From NCBI GenBank assembly GCA_964397565.1, contig CAYNJC010000035.1, positions 1-45,423 on the forward strand: DNA of 45,423 bases, in the 5' to 3' direction. Position numbers and translations under genes: made by a program. Numbering within the stretch: position 1 is the stretch's first letter; every line of letters starts with the position of its first letter. The notes under the pieces were generated by a model. That model was given only the letters and a program-made list of their open reading frames with translations, searched no databases and was not told the DNA's origin. This document shows, one piece after another, positions 15,348 to 24,391 of the stretch. The DNA is from JAPLST01 sp964397565 (GTDB lineage: Bacteria > Auribacterota > UBA3054 > JAPLST01).

Positions 15348-16295
15348 CTATTGCTGCGCCTGCAGCACTCCCCTGAAATACGCGACCGTGCGGGCCAGGC
15401 CTTCCTCGAGCGGCACACGCGGCTGCCAGTTCAGCTTTTCCTTGGCCAGCGTGATGTCCGGCTGGCGCTGGGCCGGGTCGTCGGCCGGCAACGGCTGGTA
15501 GACAATCTTCGCGCGCGACTGCACCTGCGCCAGCACTAACTCAGCCAATTGTAAAATCGTGAATTCGCACGAGTTGCCCAAGTTGACCGGCCCGAAGAAA
15601 TTGTCGGTGTTCATCATCCGCACAACGCCCTCGACCAAATCGTCCACAAAGCAAAACGAGCGCGTCTGTGACCCGTCGCCATAGACCGTGATGTCCTCGC
15701 CGCGCAGGGCCTGCACGATGAAATTCGAAACGACGCGTCCGTCGTTCTCGCGCATACGCGGCCCGTAGGTGTTGAAAATCCGCACAATCTTGCTGTCCAC
15801 GCCGTTCTGCCGGCGATAATCAAACATCAGCGTCTCCGCCACGCGCTTGCCTTCGTCATAGCAACTGCGAATGCCGATCGGATTGACATTGCCCCAGTAC
15901 GACTCCCGCTGCGGATGTTCTTTGGGGTCGCCATACACTTCCGAGGTCGACGCCTGCAGAATGCGCGCCTTGACACGCTTCGCCAGGCCCAGCATGTTGA
16001 TCGCCCCCATCACCGAGGTCTTGACCGTCTTGACCGGGTTGAACTGATACGCGCCCGGCGAGGCTGGACAGGCAAAGTTGTAAATCTGCTCGGCTTCCAG
16101 CAGGATCGGCTGCACCACATCGTGCCGGATCAGCTCAAAGCGCGGGTGCGCCAGCAGGTGCGCGATGTTCTCACGCCGCCCGGTGAAGTAGTTGTCGAGA
16201 CAGGTCACTTCGTGGCCGTCGGCCAATAAGCGCTCGCACAAGTGACTGCCAATAAAACCCGCCCCGCCGGTCACCAAGACACGCTTGCCGCTCAT
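15348..16295 (-). CDS. UDP-glucuronate decarboxylase (UDP-xylose synthase)-type SDR
   Basis: This extended short-chain dehydrogenase/reductase converts UDP-glucuronate to UDP-xylose. In its 315 residues, the NAD motif is TGGAGFIG (9-16), DNYFTGRRENI (34-44) is the sugar-nucleotide loop, the catalytic triad region is STSEVYGDP (Glu119), and Tyr146/Lys150 lie in SCYDEGKR. These are UXS hallmarks, including YNFACPASPGAYQFNP with the A-S-P at the substrate. The start overlaps the dapB stop by ATGA. It probably draws a uronic acid from the adjacent dehydrogenase if that enzyme acts on UDP-glucose; that pairing is inferred. Confidence 0.9.
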   Translation of the reverse strand: MSGKRVLVTGGAGFIGSHLCERLLADGHEVTCLDNYFTGRRENIAHLLAHPRFELIRHDVVQPILLEAEQIYNFACPASPGAYQFNPVKTVKTSVMGAINMLGLAKRVKARILQASTSEVYGDPKEHPQRESYWGNVNPIGIRSCYDEGKRVAETLMFDYRRQNGVDSKIVRIFNTYGPRMRENDGRVVSNFIVQALRGEDITVYGDGSQTRSFCFVDDLVEGVVRMMNTDNFFGPVNLGNSCEFTILQLAELVLAQVQSRAKIVYQPLPADDPAQRQPDITLAKEKLNWQPRVPLEEGLARTVAYFRGVLQAQQ

Positions 16296-17122
16296 GCTTT
16301 TTTCTCCATCGTCAATCCAAGAATATCGCGCATGGTGTACAGGCCCGGCGCGGCATCGGCCAGAAACAGGGCGGCCCGCACCGCGCCGCGCGCAAACGTG
16401 TCGCGCGTGCTGGCCTTGTGCGTCAACTCGATTCGTTCACCGTCACCGGCAAACAGCACCGTGTGATCGCCCACCACATCGCCGCCGCGCAACGCATGCA
16501 CGCCAATTTCATCGCTGCTGCGCGCGCCGGTCGCGCCCACGCGCCCGTGCCGCCGCGCCGCCGGCGTCAGGCCGCGCGCCGCTTCGAGCAGTTCCACCAA
16601 GTGCACGGCCGTGCCACTCGGCGCGTCCTGCTTACGCCGATGATGCAGCTCGATCACTTCCAGATCATAGTCCGGGCCCAATGCCCGCGCCGCCTGCGTC
16701 ACCAAGTGGAACAGGACATTCACGCCGACACTGAAGTTCGGCGCGTGCAGCACCGCCACGCGCCGGGCCGCATTCTGCACCGCTTGCACGCCGGCCGCAT
16801 CCACGCCGGTACTGCCCAAGACGATCGCGCAGCCCTGTTGGGCATACGTCTCGATCCGCGCCGCGCAGCCGGCCGCCAAGGCGAAATCAATGACCACCCG
16901 CGTCGCGGCACACGCCGCCAGATCGGCCGTCAATCGCACGCCCAGCGGCGCACCGCCCGCCACGCTGCCGGCATCCTCGCCCAAGCGCGGACACGGCGCC
17001 GCGTCAATTGCAGCCACCAGCCGCACGCGCGGTTCGCCGGCCGCGCAGGCAAGCACGCGCTGGCCCATCCGCCCGGCCGCACCAACCACCGCCACCGCCA
17101 CTGTTTCTTTTTCAACATTCAT
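16292..17122 (-). CDS. dapB: 4-hydroxy-tetrahydrodipicolinate reductase
   Basis: DapB performs the NAD(P)H-dependent reduction in the lysine/diaminopimelate pathway. In its 276 aa, the nucleotide motif is VVGAAGRMGQ (12-21); VLGSTG lies at 101-106; the signature ELHHRRKQDAPSGTA (158-172) has catalytic His160 and Lys164; and GGDVVGDHTVLF follows near 224. The length and all signatures are normal. It is the first gene of the polysaccharide operon and is coupled to the UXS-type gene, an unusual partner for lysine/peptidoglycan synthesis. A weak promoter lies at 17151-17179. Confidence 0.92.
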   Translation of the reverse strand: MNVEKETVAVAVVGAAGRMGQRVLACAAGEPRVRLVAAIDAAPCPRLGEDAGSVAGGAPLGVRLTADLAACAATRVVIDFALAAGCAARIETYAQQGCAIVLGSTGVDAAGVQAVQNAARRVAVLHAPNFSVGVNVLFHLVTQAARALGPDYDLEVIELHHRRKQDAPSGTAVHLVELLEAARGLTPAARRHGRVGATGARSSDEIGVHALRGGDVVGDHTVLFAGDGERIELTHKASTRDTFARGAVRAALFLADAAPGLYTMRDILGLTMEKKA

Positions 17123-17150
17123 AGCATAATCAGATATTCATTAGAGTCAA

Positions 17151-17179
17151 ATACTACTAAAACGCGCGTGATTCATCAA
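17151..17179 (-). promoter_or_regulatory. Possible promoter of the dapB operon
   Basis: On the minus strand: TTGATG (17179-17174), a 17-bp spacer and TAGTAT (17156-17151), giving a start near 17144 and a ~20-nt leader. The boxes are weak, but this is the only candidate between res and dapB. Confidence 0.35.
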
Positions 17180-17203
17180 GTCATCGACAGATTCACACTT
17201 TCT

Positions 17204-19720
17204 CTATTGCAGCATCTTGTTCAGTTCCTTCTTCCATTGGTCCTCAGCCAGAACCTCGAACCGCATATTTTTGTCTTTCATTTCCAGCCCTAATTCGCTC
17301 CACGAGCGCGACGTTGCCTCTTCAGTGCAGATTTGGAATATTCTGCGAATATAAGTTGTCTTGTCGTTATCCTTTAAATGAAGTCCTTTAGTTTCGATAA
17401 CATAGACGCGCTGGCAATCTCGCCCTTTTTCTTCATGGGATGCCGTAAAGATGAAATCTGGATAAATACGATGCTGACGCCAGCCCTGAATCGAGTAGTC
17501 GCAGCGCGCGCGATTGCGATACCAGAAAAAGAGACATGATTGGTTTTCCAAATACCACGCGACTGCCTTTTCAGTTTCGTTAAATGCATCCTCCGGCACT
17601 TTCTCGAAGAGATTCAATTCCAATTGCTCGCCTTTGTCCTTGGTCAGAATTCGGCTGTTCTTGTTCAAACAGATGTCATGCGGAAATGTCCAGTGCAGTT
17701 CCTTGGCAATGATAAGAAAGCGCAGCTGATCTTTCTGCAGCATTTCGCGAAACACGGCTTCCGCCAGTCGCTCCTTCTCGGCACTTAATTTTTTGCGTGT
17801 CTCCTCAATCAAGAAGACGAAGTTATTGGCCAACTCGCGTTCATCCACGCCTTTTTTGCGAAAGTGCGCCACAACGCTTGCCCCGAATTCATATGCACGC
17901 CATGGATTCGGAACGATATCACAGAGTTGGCGCGTCATGAAGACGGTATCTACCCGAATACCGCCCTGGTGCAGGTCGCGCAAGCTGCGTTGCCGAATGA
18001 CCTCGTGCCGGTCTTCATCCAGCATCACATTTATCTCAACATCGGTCTGTCTCTCGTTAGAAAATGTCAATTGCAGCACAGGATTTAGATCAACTTGGTC
18101 CCACGGTATCTTCGCCGCTATGTCCATCTCGTAGTTCACCGCGCGCCAGCCAGCGCCATTGCGCACCACAAACACGGGCAGAATAGTCCGACTGGCCGCC
18201 TCTTTAAACTTTTTTCTTATGGGAATCAACAATTCTTGTTCCGCATCCCCTCGGCCCTCGTCCGCCGTGGTGATACGTTCCTGCAGATCTCCCAATCCTT
18301 CCTGCATGAATCCGGCGCGCAGATGCTCCAGTAATACATTTGCGCGCTGCCGAAAACAAAACACATAGCTTTCGTCCAAGTCAGCGCAATGCGTCTTTCG
18401 CGCATAAGGCTGACGCAATATTCGCCCCACCAACTGCGTCAGAGCGTTCTTGGATGAGGGATTGGTGAGAATGACCAGAACATAGGCAAATGAGCAATCC
18501 CAGCCTTCCTGCAATGCTTGTTTGGTGATAATGAAGCGTGCCGAGCATTCGCGCGCCAGCAGCCCGCCAATGTCATCAAAACTCTTTAACTCATCCTTTT
18601 CACTGGTCTTGACCACCACCTGCTCCGTCGGCACACCCATTACCTTGACCAAGTGCTCGCGCACTTCCTCGGAATGAATGAGGCGGCCGCCTATCTGTTT
18701 CTTCCCGGTGCGCTCAACTTGAATAAGACAAATCGGGCGGATGTACACGCCAGTGTTTGCCTCGTATTCTCTTGCTCTGTCCTCCAGCGTGCTGCGTTTC
18801 TCAAATCCTGCCAGCAAGGTATCTTTCCAGTCTAGACTGGTCTTGTTGACGACATGCAGATCGAGTTTGATCATGCCTTCCTCAAGCAGGGCACGGCCGG
18901 GAATGTCAACCAGAACATTGCTTTCCGTTGGTGTTGCCGACAATTCCGCAATCAGGCACGGATTGAAGCTGCGCAGCGTTTCTTGCGCACCCTTGCTATA
19001 GGCTTTATGCCCCTCATCAAGTATGATCAACGGCGCCAATGTGCGCAGCGTGTTGCCCAAGGATGTCTTTATCTGCCTACCCCAGAAACCACTCTGCTTC
19101 TCGTAGGTGTCTAGATTGGGAAACTGCTTCAGCTTTTCTTCGTGGGCCTTGATATCATCATCAGGCGGGAAGAAGTCCTGAAAGCCGCCGTTGTCTTTGA
19201 ACACGCGTAAGGTTTCTTTTGTCTTCCGATTGGCCGAAGGCAACATCAGCATGAGCACCGCCAGATTTTCTGCCAAGTCCTGCGGCGAGAAATGGTCGGT
19301 TTTTTCAAGAATTATGGTATGCCCACCGCTGGCCAGATCAAGATTCTGGCGATACGGATGATTTCGATCCTTGAGTTGCTCGAAAGTTTGCTTGTATATT
19401 TGAGCCGTGGGTACGATCCACAAAACCAAGCCCTTAGGGTATTGTCGGTAATAAGTGTTTACCAAGTCAATGGTCTTGACTGCCAGCAGCGTCTTGCCCC
19501 CGCCCGTGGGCACCTTGAGACAGAAGGTCGGCAGCGCTTGATCGAGTCCGTTCTTGCGCGAGACATACCGGCGCACAATGCCGGCCTTGTCCCACGCCTT
19601 GGCCGGAAAGTCAATCTCCAGATCAGGATTCGCCACAGCCTTTGCGCGCCACTGCGACAGCAGTTCAAGGTATTGCTTGATTGCCGCCAATGCTTCCGTC
19701 TGATATTGTTTGAGTTGCAT
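17204..19720 (-). CDS. res: Type III restriction endonuclease subunit (Res): SF2 helicase plus PD-(D/E)XK nuclease
   Basis: This 838-aa ATP-dependent restriction subunit needs its Mod partner for site recognition. The SF2 motor shows motif I PTGGGKT (71-77), motif II DEGH (235-238), motif III SATP (261-264) and motif VI QLVGRILRQPYA (near 440). The C-terminal nuclease has YPDFIF followed by VYVIETKG (near 760-785), the PD...ExK pattern of type III enzymes. All key residues are intact. Base use is more AT-rich than the flanking operons, which suggests acquisition by transfer. It starts 9 bp after the PIN-like gene and is the last gene of the locus. Confidence 0.9.
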   Translation of the reverse strand: MQLKQYQTEALAAIKQYLELLSQWRAKAVANPDLEIDFPAKAWDKAGIVRRYVSRKNGLDQALPTFCLKVPTGGGKTLLAVKTIDLVNTYYRQYPKGLVLWIVPTAQIYKQTFEQLKDRNHPYRQNLDLASGGHTIILEKTDHFSPQDLAENLAVLMLMLPSANRKTKETLRVFKDNGGFQDFFPPDDDIKAHEEKLKQFPNLDTYEKQSGFWGRQIKTSLGNTLRTLAPLIILDEGHKAYSKGAQETLRSFNPCLIAELSATPTESNVLVDIPGRALLEEGMIKLDLHVVNKTSLDWKDTLLAGFEKRSTLEDRAREYEANTGVYIRPICLIQVERTGKKQIGGRLIHSEEVREHLVKVMGVPTEQVVVKTSEKDELKSFDDIGGLLARECSARFIITKQALQEGWDCSFAYVLVILTNPSSKNALTQLVGRILRQPYARKTHCADLDESYVFCFRQRANVLLEHLRAGFMQEGLGDLQERITTADEGRGDAEQELLIPIRKKFKEAASRTILPVFVVRNGAGWRAVNYEMDIAAKIPWDQVDLNPVLQLTFSNERQTDVEINVMLDEDRHEVIRQRSLRDLHQGGIRVDTVFMTRQLCDIVPNPWRAYEFGASVVAHFRKKGVDERELANNFVFLIEETRKKLSAEKERLAEAVFREMLQKDQLRFLIIAKELHWTFPHDICLNKNSRILTKDKGEQLELNLFEKVPEDAFNETEKAVAWYLENQSCLFFWYRNRARCDYSIQGWRQHRIYPDFIFTASHEEKGRDCQRVYVIETKGLHLKDNDKTTYIRRIFQICTEEATSRSWSELGLEMKDKNMRFEVLAEDQWKKELNKMLQ

Positions 19721-19729
19721 GGCTGCTCG

Positions 19730-20203
19730 TCAGAATGTCCACTGCTGTTTACGGAACATATCCAGCACACTAATGCACTCTATCCGGTAGTGCCCACAGA
19801 CATCCGGTATTTTCTTACGAATCTTCGCACCGGCTGATTTTTCAGAGGTGACTACTGCCCATTCTTTCGCACGTGCCAAGGCAATCACAAAAGGATCCGC
19901 GTCCGCAATGGTTTTCTCCTTTGAGATCAAGGATGGAAAATCTTTTATGATCTCACGCGCCAGTTCAATTTGCTCCGCGTCAATCTTAACGAAGAACTTC
20001 TGCTTCTGTGCCCATCCAAGTAATTCATCGTCACAACTCTGCAATTCATCCAGCACTTCATGTGGCGCAGCTAATTTGCCGTCATGGATCAACTCATCCA
20101 GCCGCTTCCACACGTTGGGGAATACATCTTTGGCATAGTGCCTACGCCAGAGATCAATGAGGGCGCAGGTGTCGATAACATATCCGGGGAAAAAGTCACG
20201 CAT
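19730..20203 (-). CDS. DUF4411-family PIN-like protein (predicted toxin nuclease)
   Basis: The 157-aa product opens with FFPGYVIDTCALIDLWRRHY, an early PIN-type acidic residue (Asp11), continues with VFPNVWKRLDELI and APHEVLDEL (second acidic site), and ends with IADADPFVIALA and AVVTSEKS, as in PIN ribonucleases. This is the DUF4411 pattern. DUF4411 genes commonly follow XRE-ImmA/IrrE genes and are treated as predicted toxins. ATG 20203 overlaps the preceding stop by eight bases (ATGCGTGA), so the two are translationally coupled; the frame open to 20239 is deeper in that gene. An RNase role is inferred from the fold only. Confidence 0.75.
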   Translation of the reverse strand: MRDFFPGYVIDTCALIDLWRRHYAKDVFPNVWKRLDELIHDGKLAAPHEVLDELQSCDDELLGWAQKQKFFVKIDAEQIELAREIIKDFPSLISKEKTIADADPFVIALARAKEWAVVTSEKSAGAKIRKKIPDVCGHYRIECISVLDMFRKQQWTF

Positions 20204-21353
20204 AGCGGCTGCTTTCTTCCCGAACCAGTGTCTCAACACGGGGCAAGTGTTTCAAATCCAGCGAAAGATATTCTGACACGTCACGATACGTTATCAGGTC
20301 GCGTTGCGCGGCATCCAAAACCGTCGACGTGAATGTCAAGCCATTGCGCCTTACACAAGCCTTGGCTGGATGCGGTCTTTTGCGCACCTGCCTTGGCACA
20401 CGCGCGAGTTCCTCTTGCCACTCATTGCGCTTTTCCTCATAGAATTCACACGTGGTGCGTCCAAGGATAAGCAGCCGTCGCAGAATCACCTCGCGGCTAA
20501 CTTTGTAGCAACTCGACAACTCACTCAGTGTTTGCTCGGTCCATATGTTGTCTTTGTTTCTCCGAACTGCTTCCATTCCCATGAGCGATGACTGTGGCAC
20601 AAGCAGTTCGCCGGCGAACTTGTTGCAGAACTGTTCCACCGCCTTGCCTACCTCGCTCATGTCGCAAATGCCACTAACGCCGAGCATGAGGTGCCCATAC
20701 TCGTGCATAAGAGAAAATATCTTCCCATTCAGCGCGTCAGCACTGTTCAATGCGATCAGCGGGCTGTCCGCATCCGCAAAGCAAAAAGCTCGGCCTTCCG
20801 CCAAGGGAAACAAAACTTCAATGATCAGTATGCCGTGTCGCTCGATTGCCTGTTTCCATGCGTTAAGAGCCACAACTTCATCGTGCCATTCAATCTGCTT
20901 TTGAATCGCTACCCCAAGAACTTCTCGTGCGTGATCAGCCAACTTAGACGCATCATCAGACAGTGTGGCACTGCCAAGGTGCAAACAAGAATTCTTGTCT
21001 GCTGCGTGAATTTCGCCATAGACAGACTGCTGCCACCGCGCACGTCGTAATGCCAGAAGTGTCTTTACCGAGAACGGTGCTCTCAGTTCGGGAGGCAATG
21101 TGCGAAAATCCGCCGGTTTGGCTGGATCGAGTGGTGCGTGTGACAAGAAAAGCGCCGCAACAGGCCGCTTCAGGTATTTAGCCAAATCCTTGAGTTGTGC
21201 AAAACTCGGCCGCGCTTCCCCAGATTCCCAAGCAAGCACTTTGGTTTCGCTTAGCTTCAGACGCATGGCAACATCGTGCGGCGACCGCGCCATGCTCTCG
21301 CGCGCCCAGCGCAACACTTCTGGCTTCACCGTTACTTCTGGAGATGTGCTCAT
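20196..21353 (-). CDS. XRE-HTH plus ImmA/IrrE metallopeptidase
   Basis: This 385-aa regulator/protease has an N-terminal XRE helix-turn-helix at about 18-66 (RSPHDVAMRLKLSETKVLAW) and an M78-type zinc peptidase with HEYGH at 217-221 and a downstream ligand Glu240 in EQFCNKFAGELLVP. ImmA/IrrE proteases cleave repressors in response to stress, and HTH fusions often regulate their own operon. With the DUF4411 gene it forms a predicted toxin-antitoxin-like pair, placed between mod and res of a type III system. It starts 2 bp after the mod stop. Whether it controls the restriction genes is a hypothesis. Confidence 0.85.
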   Translation of the reverse strand: MSTSPEVTVKPEVLRWARESMARSPHDVAMRLKLSETKVLAWESGEARPSFAQLKDLAKYLKRPVAALFLSHAPLDPAKPADFRTLPPELRAPFSVKTLLALRRARWQQSVYGEIHAADKNSCLHLGSATLSDDASKLADHAREVLGVAIQKQIEWHDEVVALNAWKQAIERHGILIIEVLFPLAEGRAFCFADADSPLIALNSADALNGKIFSLMHEYGHLMLGVSGICDMSEVGKAVEQFCNKFAGELLVPQSSLMGMEAVRRNKDNIWTEQTLSELSSCYKVSREVILRRLLILGRTTCEFYEEKRNEWQEELARVPRQVRKRPHPAKACVRRNGLTFTSTVLDAAQRDLITYRDVSEYLSLDLKHLPRVETLVREESSRYA

Positions 21354-21355
21354 GG

Positions 21356-22870
21356 CTATCGGGTCAGTTCGTAAATCTCAAACGGCAATTGCGCGAAGTC
21401 AATCCGGTATTGATCAAGCCGCTCCTGGTCCAGATACTTCGTCGGCGCGAACACCAGCCGTCGTTTGCCGTCAGCCAGCTTCGGCAGCTTCTCTGCCAGC
21501 TCCAGCGTCAGTGACATGTTCTTCAGCTTCTCAATGTCCGGCTCGTATAAGAGAAATACCTGATAGTTCCGGCTCTCGCCAATGAAGTTTTTTTTCACGT
21601 CAACGGCCTTCTCGACGAATTCCTCGCCCGTAGCTGTGTAGAAGACATAGCGCGCCAACTCCATATACGACGGCATGTCCTTGCCATCCAGGATGCTCTG
21701 CAGCTCGATCGGCTTCCCGAGTTCGAAGTAGCTGAACGAACCACTAAGGCCCTTACGCAGATTCTCGTCTTTAGCTTTCGGCACTCCCTTGATTACGCGC
21801 CGCACGCGCTCCGCAGTGATCGTGTCCGCGTAGTCTTCGCACTCAATCAGAATGAACCGGCGCTGCCCTCCGTCATCCGCGTTCAACTTCAGAACAGCAT
21901 GCGCTGTTGTCCCTGAACCGGCGAAGGAGTCCAGGGCAATCGCCTCTGGTTCATCCAACAACCTGATTATTCTCTCTAACAGTTGAACATTTTTCTCACC
22001 GTTTGGAAAATCCCATTGTGCGTCGTATTCCTGCAAGTCAGTCCAGTTCGTGTCGAGTAAAGTATAGTCAGAAGCGCCAATTAAGTACTGAACACTTCCT
22101 GTTTTTGGATTATTCCTCAGTTCTCCTTTCTCTATCATCTCTTGGGCTTTCGACTGCTGATACATCCAGTGACGGCCATCAGGCGGTTTCTGTCCGAACA
22201 ACACATATTCCATAGTAGGCCTTATGCCAGGAGCGTCGAAAGCGTGCCAACGTTGTTGTTTCTTATGCAATCGCTTAGGAGGATCAATAAGACATTCTTC
22301 GCTCTTGGCATAGAAAATGACTGTGTTGTACCCAAAATTCACCGATCTGACTTTTTCGCGTTCCTGTATGTTCTTCTTGACACGGGCAACTGTGAATGTA
22401 TTCCGATAATTTTCCGTCCCGAACACTTCATCCATTAGCATTCGCAAGTGAGCTTCTTCGTTGTAATCAATGCTGATGAATATTCCACCGTCGTCCTTAA
22501 GGAATTCTCGCAGCAATTTCAGCCTTGGCATCATCATGCAGAGCCATTTGTCGTGGCGGGTCAAGTCTTCGCGGTCAACCACTTTGCCAAACCATTCCTG
22601 CATCATCGGCGAATTGACGTTGTCGTTGTAGACCCATTTCTCGTTGCCGGTGTTGTACGGCGGATCAATGTAGACGCATTTGACTTTGCCGGCGTACAAC
22701 GGCAGCAACGCCTTGAGCGCTTTCAGATTGTCGCCGTGGATGATCAGATTGTCGTGCAGCGACACATTTTTTGTTAAGGACTTGCCCTTGACCGGCATAA
22801 GCTGGTGATACGGCACCATCAGATGATGATTCTGCACAAACGTCTTGCCTTTGAACTGCAATTGCGCCAT
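21356..22870 (-). CDS. mod: Type III modification methyltransferase (Mod)
   Basis: This 504-aa adenine N6-methyltransferase is of the beta class, in which the catalytic motif precedes the SAM motif. DPPYNTG lies at 69-75 and DSFAGSGTTAHAV at 314-326. The ~170 residues between hold the variable target-recognition region (around 190-280), and the C-terminal third (FELGKPIEL, LLYEPDIEKL, ELAEKLPKLADGKRRLVFAP) is typical of type III Mod subunits. It starts at ATG 22870 just after AGGGTGAAAAC. It is the first gene of the four-gene locus mod / XRE-ImmA / DUF4411 / res. No homopolymer or tandem repeat that would cause phase variation is seen. Confidence 0.9.
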   Translation of the reverse strand: MAQLQFKGKTFVQNHHLMVPYHQLMPVKGKSLTKNVSLHDNLIIHGDNLKALKALLPLYAGKVKCVYIDPPYNTGNEKWVYNDNVNSPMMQEWFGKVVDREDLTRHDKWLCMMMPRLKLLREFLKDDGGIFISIDYNEEAHLRMLMDEVFGTENYRNTFTVARVKKNIQEREKVRSVNFGYNTVIFYAKSEECLIDPPKRLHKKQQRWHAFDAPGIRPTMEYVLFGQKPPDGRHWMYQQSKAQEMIEKGELRNNPKTGSVQYLIGASDYTLLDTNWTDLQEYDAQWDFPNGEKNVQLLERIIRLLDEPEAIALDSFAGSGTTAHAVLKLNADDGGQRRFILIECEDYADTITAERVRRVIKGVPKAKDENLRKGLSGSFSYFELGKPIELQSILDGKDMPSYMELARYVFYTATGEEFVEKAVDVKKNFIGESRNYQVFLLYEPDIEKLKNMSLTLELAEKLPKLADGKRRLVFAPTKYLDQERLDQYRIDFAQLPFEIYELTR

Positions 22871-22930
22871 GTTTTCACCCTAAATGATTCGCCATTCCTT
22901 GAACTCTCATATTCATAGTATACAAAAACA

Positions 22931-24010
22931 TCACACAAAAAGCGCAGGGTTCCCATCAGCCGGATGAGCCATGATACTCTCCAGCATCGCAACCACCGCC
23001 GCAACCGTGATGCGGCTCATGCAGCCAATGGTTTGTTGACATGGACCAAAGACTTTCTGGCACGGGCGGCAGGGCGTCTCGGCCGTCACCACATGCTCCA
23101 ACTGCGTGTACGGCCCGTGCGCCAAGGGAATCGTCGGCCCCAGCAATGCCACCACCGGTGTACCGAGCGCATCGGCCAGATGCATCGGCCCGGTGTCGCT
23201 GCCGACCAGCACGCGCGCATCGCGCGCCAGCACCGCCAGTTCATGCAAGTTGGTGCAGCCGGACAGCACCAGCACTGCATCCGCGCTGACGCCCTGTTCG
23301 AGCGCCCGCCGCTTGACATCCTCGATCAGCACGCGTTCGCCGGCCGTGCCCAGCAGCACGATTGGCAAACGCCAGCGCTGCCATGCCTGCGCGCTCAGTT
23401 CCGCGAACGCCGCCGCCGGCCAGCGCTTTTTCTCGCCGCGCGTGCCCGGCACAAAGACCAGATAGCCGCGCGGCTGCAACTGCGGCCAGCGTGCGTAGAC
23501 ACTGCGTGTCGCCTCTTCGAGCCCGTGCCACTGCCACGTGGCGCGCCCGCCTTTGTCGCCCAGCGGCCCCAGCAGCAGCAGGCAGCGATCCAGCGCGTGA
23601 ATTTTCTTCCAATCAACAGCAATGCAATGCGTGTAGGTCGCCGACGCGCCCGCCTCCGCGCCGGCAAAGCCGACCCGCAGCGGCGCACCCGTCACCCGCG
23701 CAAACCAGGCGCTGCGCACCAGCGCCTGCGCGTCGAGCACGGCATCAAAGCGCTCGCGCCGCAGGCCGCGGCACACCCGCACGAAATTGCGCGCGGCGCG
23801 CGGCACTGTCCGCCACCGCCGCCAGGCTTGGCGTTCGAACGTCCAAATCCGATCCACCGCGCCCAGCCGCACCAGCGGCTCGTATTCCGCGTTGCACAGC
23901 CAGTGCACTTCGCCGCCGGGAAACAACGCGCGCAGGCGCGGCACCAAGGCCAGCGTCTGCGCTATGTCCCCCAGCGAACTGGGTTTGACAATCAGAACTT
24001 TCGTCGCCAT
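22931..24010 (-). CDS. Glycosyltransferase family 9 (heptosyltransferase-like)
   Basis: This 359-aa GT-B enzyme is of the LPS heptosyltransferase family. It begins KVLIVKPSSLGDIAQTLALVPRLRALFPG, the family opening with the acceptor-site Asp, has VFVPGTRGEKKRWPAAAFAEL (donor domain start) and VLVGSDTGPMHLADALGTPVVALLG, the donor-binding motif. A Cys cluster CRPCQKVFGPCQQTIGC lies near the end. The open frame reaches 24178, but the first ~56 codons overlap the NifU-type gene in another frame; ATG 24010 is the real start. It probably adds heptose or another sugar to lipid A-core, in the cytoplasm. Confidence 0.88.
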   Translation of the reverse strand: MATKVLIVKPSSLGDIAQTLALVPRLRALFPGGEVHWLCNAEYEPLVRLGAVDRIWTFERQAWRRWRTVPRAARNFVRVCRGLRRERFDAVLDAQALVRSAWFARVTGAPLRVGFAGAEAGASATYTHCIAVDWKKIHALDRCLLLLGPLGDKGGRATWQWHGLEEATRSVYARWPQLQPRGYLVFVPGTRGEKKRWPAAAFAELSAQAWQRWRLPIVLLGTAGERVLIEDVKRRALEQGVSADAVLVLSGCTNLHELAVLARDARVLVGSDTGPMHLADALGTPVVALLGPTIPLAHGPYTQLEHVVTAETPCRPCQKVFGPCQQTIGCMSRITVAAVVAMLESIMAHPADGNPALFV

Positions 24011-24021
24011 GCGCCCGTGGC

Positions 24022-24246
24022 TTACACGGCCTCGACGTCGGTCACCTCGGGGATCGCTTCGCGCAGCACTTCCAGCACAAAGCCCTTCAGCGTGATCATC
24101 GCGCTCGGACACCCGCCGCACGCGCCTTGCAGCTTCACCAGCACGACATTGTCCGGCCGTACCCCGACCAGTTCGCATGACCCGCCATGCGTCCCCAACA
24201 TCGGATTGATCTTCTCTTTGATCACTTTTTCAACTTTCTCTTTCAT
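24022..24246 (-). CDS. NifU C-terminal-domain protein (Fe-S cluster scaffold/carrier)
   Basis: This 74-aa stand-alone Nfu domain has VEKVIKEKINPMLGTHGG at the N-terminus, a central beta sheet (CELVGVRPDNVVLVKL), and the cluster-binding C-x2-C in GACGGCPSAMITL (Cys43, Cys46). Such proteins bind a [4Fe-4S] cluster as a dimer and pass it to apo-proteins. AGGAGAT lies just before ATG 24246. It shares a transcript with the downstream glycosyltransferase (11-bp gap), with no evident functional link. Confidence 0.92.
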   Translation of the reverse strand: MKEKVEKVIKEKINPMLGTHGGSCELVGVRPDNVVLVKLQGACGGCPSAMITLKGFVLEVLREAIPEVTDVEAV

Positions 24247-24326
24247 CCGTCATCTCCTATGGCTGACGTTATCTGTTAAACCAATTCTGTCAATTATACA
24301 ATATTCTGCCCGAATTCTGCACCCCA

Positions 24327-24382
24327 GTTCATCGTTCATCGTTCATTGTAAATCGTACATCGTTCATTGTAATTTATAAATC
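24327..24382. repeat. Degenerate 7-nt tandem repeat
   Basis: GTTCATC, GTTCATC, GTTCATT, GTAAATC, GTACATC, GTTCATT, GTAATTT, ATAAATC: eight units in perfect 7-nt register with a drifting sequence. It lies between the divergent NifU-type and glycosyltransferase genes, immediately before the promoter at 24392. Confidence 0.8.
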
Positions 24383-24391
24383 ACTCCGCAC

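Noticed and set aside
17204..22870. BREX, DISARM or other multi-gene defence island
   Set aside because: No PglX, PglZ, DrmA or similar gene is present; the helicase-nuclease and beta-class methylase fit type III Res and Mod.
22964..24379. 471-codon plus-strand frame
   Set aside because: Antisense to the family 9 glycosyltransferase and NifU-type genes; the translation is His/Arg/Gln-rich with no domain.
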